DNA from: Paragorgia papillata
Taxonomy: Eukaryota; Cnidaria; Anthozoa; Scleralcyonacea; Coralliidae
Assembly: GCA_035771165.1 (NCBI GenBank)
Contig: JAWNZC010000308.1
Span: 1 to 64,000 of the forward strand
Length of the DNA stretch: 64,000 bases
Direction: 5' to 3'
The number at the start of each line of letters is the position of its first letter. Within the stretch, counting starts at the first letter, position 1. Of the stretch, positions 60,410 to 64,000 are shown piece after piece. Both the position numbers and the translations under genes were made by a program. The notes beneath the pieces are model-generated. The model was not told where the DNA came from. It worked only from the letters and a program-made list of their open reading frames with translations, and did no database searches.

Positions 60410-61714
60410 TTATAATCCTCCTTCATGTTGTACATCCACCTCGATCTTCCTTGGTCTTCCTCTTGGTCTTGTCCCCTCTATCTCTTTCCTTCTAATTTTC
60501 GTTATTGGGTCCTCTTCACCCCTCCTCACAAAGTGGCCATACCACCTTAGTCTGCTTTCCCACAACTTGTTGACTATTGATGTAACCCCAAGGGACGTAG
60601 GCAGAGTGGGAGCGGTGGAAGTGGTCACTAACCCCCCCCCCCCCCCCCTTAGCATGATGAAATTTTGTTTTGAACACTCGTACTCAGATGCACAGGTGAT
60701 TTACCCAGCGGTTATTGACTGGATCTCAGTCGCTCTTCTGACGCTAGTGACTAGCTAATAATATGAAATGGTACCTTCCTTGGCTCCTAATCCTGTCTCC
60801 GTGCTTGTTTATGAACACCGGCCCCGGGGCCCGGGCCACGTTTAATAGCGTCCTGATTTTATAGCGCCCATCTTGTTTGGTTAATATTTGATAATACGCG
60901 GACGAAACGGGTTAACGGGATAGATCTTGTTGGCGACTCATAGCGAAAGCTATATCCGTCATCATTAGAATTGGAAGCAGTCAATATTGATATATCGCAC
61001 ATTATGTCACTTAACTCAACGGTTATTTTTTTTTAGTATTTTATGACTTTTCAAACTTTCAGAATTGTGTAAAATCTTCTCCCAAAATGCAGGAAATGCC
61101 ATTTTAGAAACTCTAGATTTCGAACCCCCAAGACGTTTCTCGCGCCTTCGGCGATTCGCTCCTCCCCTTTCAAAATCCTGGCTACGTCCCTGTGTAAACC
61201 CAAGTTCTTTCCTGATGTCTTCATTTCCAATTCGTTCTCTAAGGATTACACCTTTAATCTTCTGCAGCATCCTCATTTCCATCATAGCTAAGAGCGTTTC
61301 CTCTTTCTTTCGGATGGCCCATGTTTCTGCTCCATAGATACACATTGGTCTCATCACACTTTTGTACAGCTTACTTCTCACAGGTATTGGAATTGCCTTA
61401 TCACATATATAATCCCTGCTATTTCTCTCCATTTGTACCACCCTGCTTTTATTCTTGCTCTTACTGCTGCTTCACAACCCCCTTCTAATTATTTGTAATA
61501 CTGCCCCTAGGTAATTGTATTTTCCCACTTGTTTTAAAGTGTCCTTTCCTCTGTATTTGATATTGATCTGCTGCATCGTATTTCTTTCACTGACCATAAC
61601 CTCCGCTTTTCTTTCGTTTATCTTATTAAGTCTTCCTCTCTCCACTCTCCAGCCTTTCCTGCCAACAGTTAAATCTTTCCTGTAATTCCTCCCCTTTCTC
61701 TGCTGTTTTTGCAC
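60410..61714 (-). pseudogene. LINE reverse transcriptase C-terminal fragment, interrupted
   Basis: Minus-strand pieces in order: 61472-61714 (INERKAEVMVSERNTMQQIN ... KYNYLGAVL), 61193-61441 (RSKLYKSVMRPMCIYGAETW, MRMLQKIKGVILRERIGNED) and, beyond an insertion, 60410-60590 (WESRLRWYGHFVRRGEEDPI, RPRGRPRK). These are the thumb/C-terminal signatures of a non-LTR retrotransposon. Several frameshifts are present and the catalytic YxDD region is missing. Confidence 0.8.
60590..61192. mobile_element. ~600-bp DNA transposon nested in the LINE
   Basis: The ends AGGGACGTAG (left) and, inverted, CAGGGACGTAGCCAGG (right) interrupt the LINE frame. An imperfect flanking repeat TGTAACCCC / TGTAAACCC looks like the target duplication. 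Non-coding; the left part contains a C run. Confidence 0.65.
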
Positions 61715-61719
61715 TTGTC

Positions 61720-62199
61720 ATCGGAAATCACCCCCCCCCCCCACCCAGGGGAATTATGGGGCATTAGATTTTTTTTTAAATAGAAGTAAATTGCCCCAAC
61801 TCCTGGGGGACAACTGTCTGTCTAATCTCCCATCCTGTACATAAAATTTTTATTTGATGTATATTAATTTCCTGTGTGCATTCTCAACAGGCATACCCAT
61901 TCTGATGTTATACTGAAAAATTTTCAAAAAGCCATTGCCCTTTGTAAAATGTACTTCTCACAGGGCCTGACGAGAAGGGGGGTCAGCCTGGTCGTTAACC
62001 AGGGGCCCGCTGAACTGTTGAATGATGAATTTAGTTTTATAATAACCAACAACTGAAGTTTTAATAATGAGCATTGCATTAATTGTAAATATTATAAATT
62101 GTAATTGTATTTCATGTATTTTAGATTTAGTAATTTTGAGGGCTACAAGTTTATTAGTGTATTTAACACTATTATGTACTACCGTCTTAACATGAAGTC
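61720..62199. other. No gene recognised
   Basis: C run at about 61,732-61,743, then AT-rich sequence. A 60-codon frame (61874-62056) has no domain. Confidence 0.5.
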
Positions 62200-62200
62200 G

Positions 62201-62255
<55 letters not shown>

Positions 62256-62256
62256 A
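62200..62256. repeat. (CTA)n microsatellite
   Basis: About 18 CTA units; the poly-Leu frame through it is spurious. Confidence 0.95.
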
Positions 62257-62524
62257 TTGGGCCCCTAATGATTTGTCAATGTCACAGCGGCTTTTGTACA
62301 GCTTCATTAGTGGGGCCCTCTATAGCCTTTTCAATTCACTACCATGGGTTCTTTTATGGTTTAATTAAATAAGACAAACTTGAAGAGGGGTAGGGGCCCA
62401 GAAATATTTTTTGGCTAGGGCCCCAAAATTTCTCTCGGCGGCTCTGCATCTCACTTTATAATAAAATGTTGACACATCAAGCAATATACATGTAAAATGG
62501 TCTCATCAGCTTTTAATTTCTTAA

Positions 62525-62997
62525 AGTGTTTATGAAACGAAAATTAAGTTTGTCTTATTTGAAAGAACTTTTGAAATGACAAAGTAAGATCTTTTGCTGT
62601 TTTTTGTTTCCTTGCTTCGTTTACGAGATATTTCAGTTTGTTTTATATGTGAAACTAACCAGTGACATCACAAGGTGCATAATGACTTACTGGGAAAGGT
62701 TATGTATCTTTTCTGTTATCAAACGGAATCACTTCAAAGCAATTATGTGTGCGTTTTTCCCTTACAACAACAGAAATATACATTTTCAACTGATTCCGTT
62801 TAGTAATAGCAAAGATATATAACCTTTCCCAGTAAGTCATTATGCACGTTGTGATGTCACTGGTTAGTTTCACATATAAAACAAACTGAAATATCTCATA
62901 AACGAAGCAAGGAAACGAAAAACAGCAAAAGATGTTACTTTGTCATTTCAAAAGTACTTTCAAATAAGACAAACTTAATTTTCGTTTCATAAACACT
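62525..62997. mobile_element. 473-bp foldback MITE with TTAA target site
   Basis: AGTGTTTATGAAACGAAAAT and its complement, bordered by TTAA (62521-62524, 62998-63001). Arms of about 175 bp are nearly perfect. A diverged partial copy is at about 10,130-10,265. Confidence 0.8.
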
Positions 62998-63001
62998 TTA
63001 A

Positions 63002-63353
63002 GACTTTAACAGAGTTGAATTTAAGTGGATTTTCAAAAGATAAACATAACTTTAATACGTAACAGAAATGCTACGTTTTGCTTCAGAAAGCTAATAGGAG
63101 TATAGGACTCGTACATAATTACAGAATAATTTGAACAAAATAAACATATTTTGGGATGTTTAATTAACCTATTAGTATTAATTTAACATAGTATAAAATG
63201 AGACAAAGTACAATATACGGGAAGAGTGGAAGTAACTCATTGGACCTTTTACCTTTTATGAAAAACCCGCAATGCATTGTGGTAGTTGGGTATCACTTCA
63301 CTTCCAGGTGAAATGGCTGCCGCGAGGCGAGCACTTTTACTTGGAAGAATAAT
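63002..63353. other. No gene recognised
   Basis: Unique AT-rich sequence between the MITE and the hAT end. Confidence 0.5.
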
Positions 63354-64000
63354 CAGGGCCGGATTAACGTCGCGCGAGGCCCGTGGCAGATTTTCAGCGC
63401 GAGGCCCCCCCCCCGTTATGAAAACCTAACTAATTGAATTAAAAGACACAAAATTGTTAAATAATCGTTTTCAATTTTATCCGCAAATCATCGCAATTTC
63501 GCAGCCAATCTATCTCCACCAGGATTTCTGAATAATTTTCCGTTACGTTAAAACTTGTTTCAAACATCAATGAAACCTTTATATTTTGCTAATTTGGGTG
63601 TTTGAACAACCTGAATTAATTGCGACGATTTGTTGGATATAATTGGGTCTTTACAAATACATTTTTAGTATCCAACAACAAACATAACAAAACGTTAACA
63701 ATTAACATGGCTAAAAAATAAAATAGCTAACAAAAAGTCATACAAATCAAATGTACATGTAAGAACATTAGCACATGCAAAGCATTGGAGTCTATAATGT
63801 AGTCTATAATGAGTCAATCCTAAGATGCCCTGTAAACGTTATGCCTACGCGATTTCTTCATTGCGAAATCATTAATGAGCGATGAGACGGAAATGTTTCG
63901 CAGAAGTTTGGCTTCCATGCTGAGAAGCGCGAGGCTGTTCAGCCGCTCCTGCCCCATGCAAGATCGAATTTCGCTTTTAAGCAGCTTAAGCTTAGAGAAC
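63354..64000 (-). mobile_element. hAT transposon, one end only (cut by window edge)
   Basis: CAGGGCCGGATTAACG at 63354 is a typical hAT terminus, and hAT transposase C-terminal coding sequence follows on the minus strand. The rest lies beyond 64000. Confidence 0.75.
63820..63999 (-). CDS. hAT transposase, C-terminal end (partial)
   Basis: A minus-strand open frame enters at the window edge and ends at TAG (63820-63822). It includes MGQERLNSLALLSMEAKLL and INDFAMKKSRR, the end of the hAT dimerisation region (the ERLxxLALLSxE motif). About 59 codons are visible without damage. Confidence 0.8.
   Translation of the reverse strand, partial: FSKLKLLKSEIRSCMGQERLNSLALLSMEAKLLRNISVSSLINDFAMKKSRRHNVYRAS

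Overview
The window looks like repeat-rich nuclear DNA of a marine invertebrate, most likely an anthozoan cnidarian. The evidence is eukaryotic splice signals, one exon of a Golgi-type glycosyltransferase, and a dense, nested mix of metazoan transposons (hAT, CR1/L2-like LINE, OTU-Helitron, Crypton-like, MULE, Penelope-like and retrozyme relics, many MITEs). The taxon is inferred from repeat content only. No bacterial or organellar signature was seen.

Layout. 7-5303: hAT element with matching ends; its transposase frame is broken by two TGA codons. 5780-8190: 5'-truncated LINE on the minus strand. 8.2-12.6 kb: short repeats, foldback elements, a hammerhead ribozyme (10422-10464) and Penelope-like relics. 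12.6-17.5 kb: decayed Helitron with a 2A-like peptide, OTU protease, DUF6570-like and HUH Rep parts, cut short against a Crypton-like recombinase fragment (17.5-18.1 kb). 18577-19026: tandem retrozyme-like repeat with hammerhead motifs. 19.1-20.7 kb: MULE pseudogene split by a 209-bp Penelope-like insertion.

22793-42871 is the centrepiece: a complete 20,079-bp Polinton/Maverick (adintovirus-like) element with AG...CT termini, long terminal inverted repeats and a perfect 6-bp target duplication (CAAGCA). About 21 genes are open. Replication and integration: protein-primed DNA polymerase B, rve integrase, and an unexpected D5-type primase without a helicase. Particle formation: double jelly-roll major capsid, penton-like minor capsid, A32/FtsK-like packaging ATPase, several small membrane proteins, and two putative fibre proteins (LamG-like and collagen plus C1q/TNF-like) that share the N-terminal tag MSYYYGY. 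No adenovirus-type maturation protease was recognised. Nearly every gene has an AT-rich TATAATAAATG-like box touching its start codon, and at least nine spacers after genes hold perfect hairpins. Together these suggest an element-encoded, virus-like transcription code.

42.9-64 kb is mostly non-coding: foldback elements and MITEs (three with TTAA target sites, two larger elements with 9-bp duplications), one first exon of a GT31 beta-1,3-galactosyltransferase-like host gene (52522-53122, minus), a LINE fragment interrupted by another transposon, and the edge of a second hAT at the right border.
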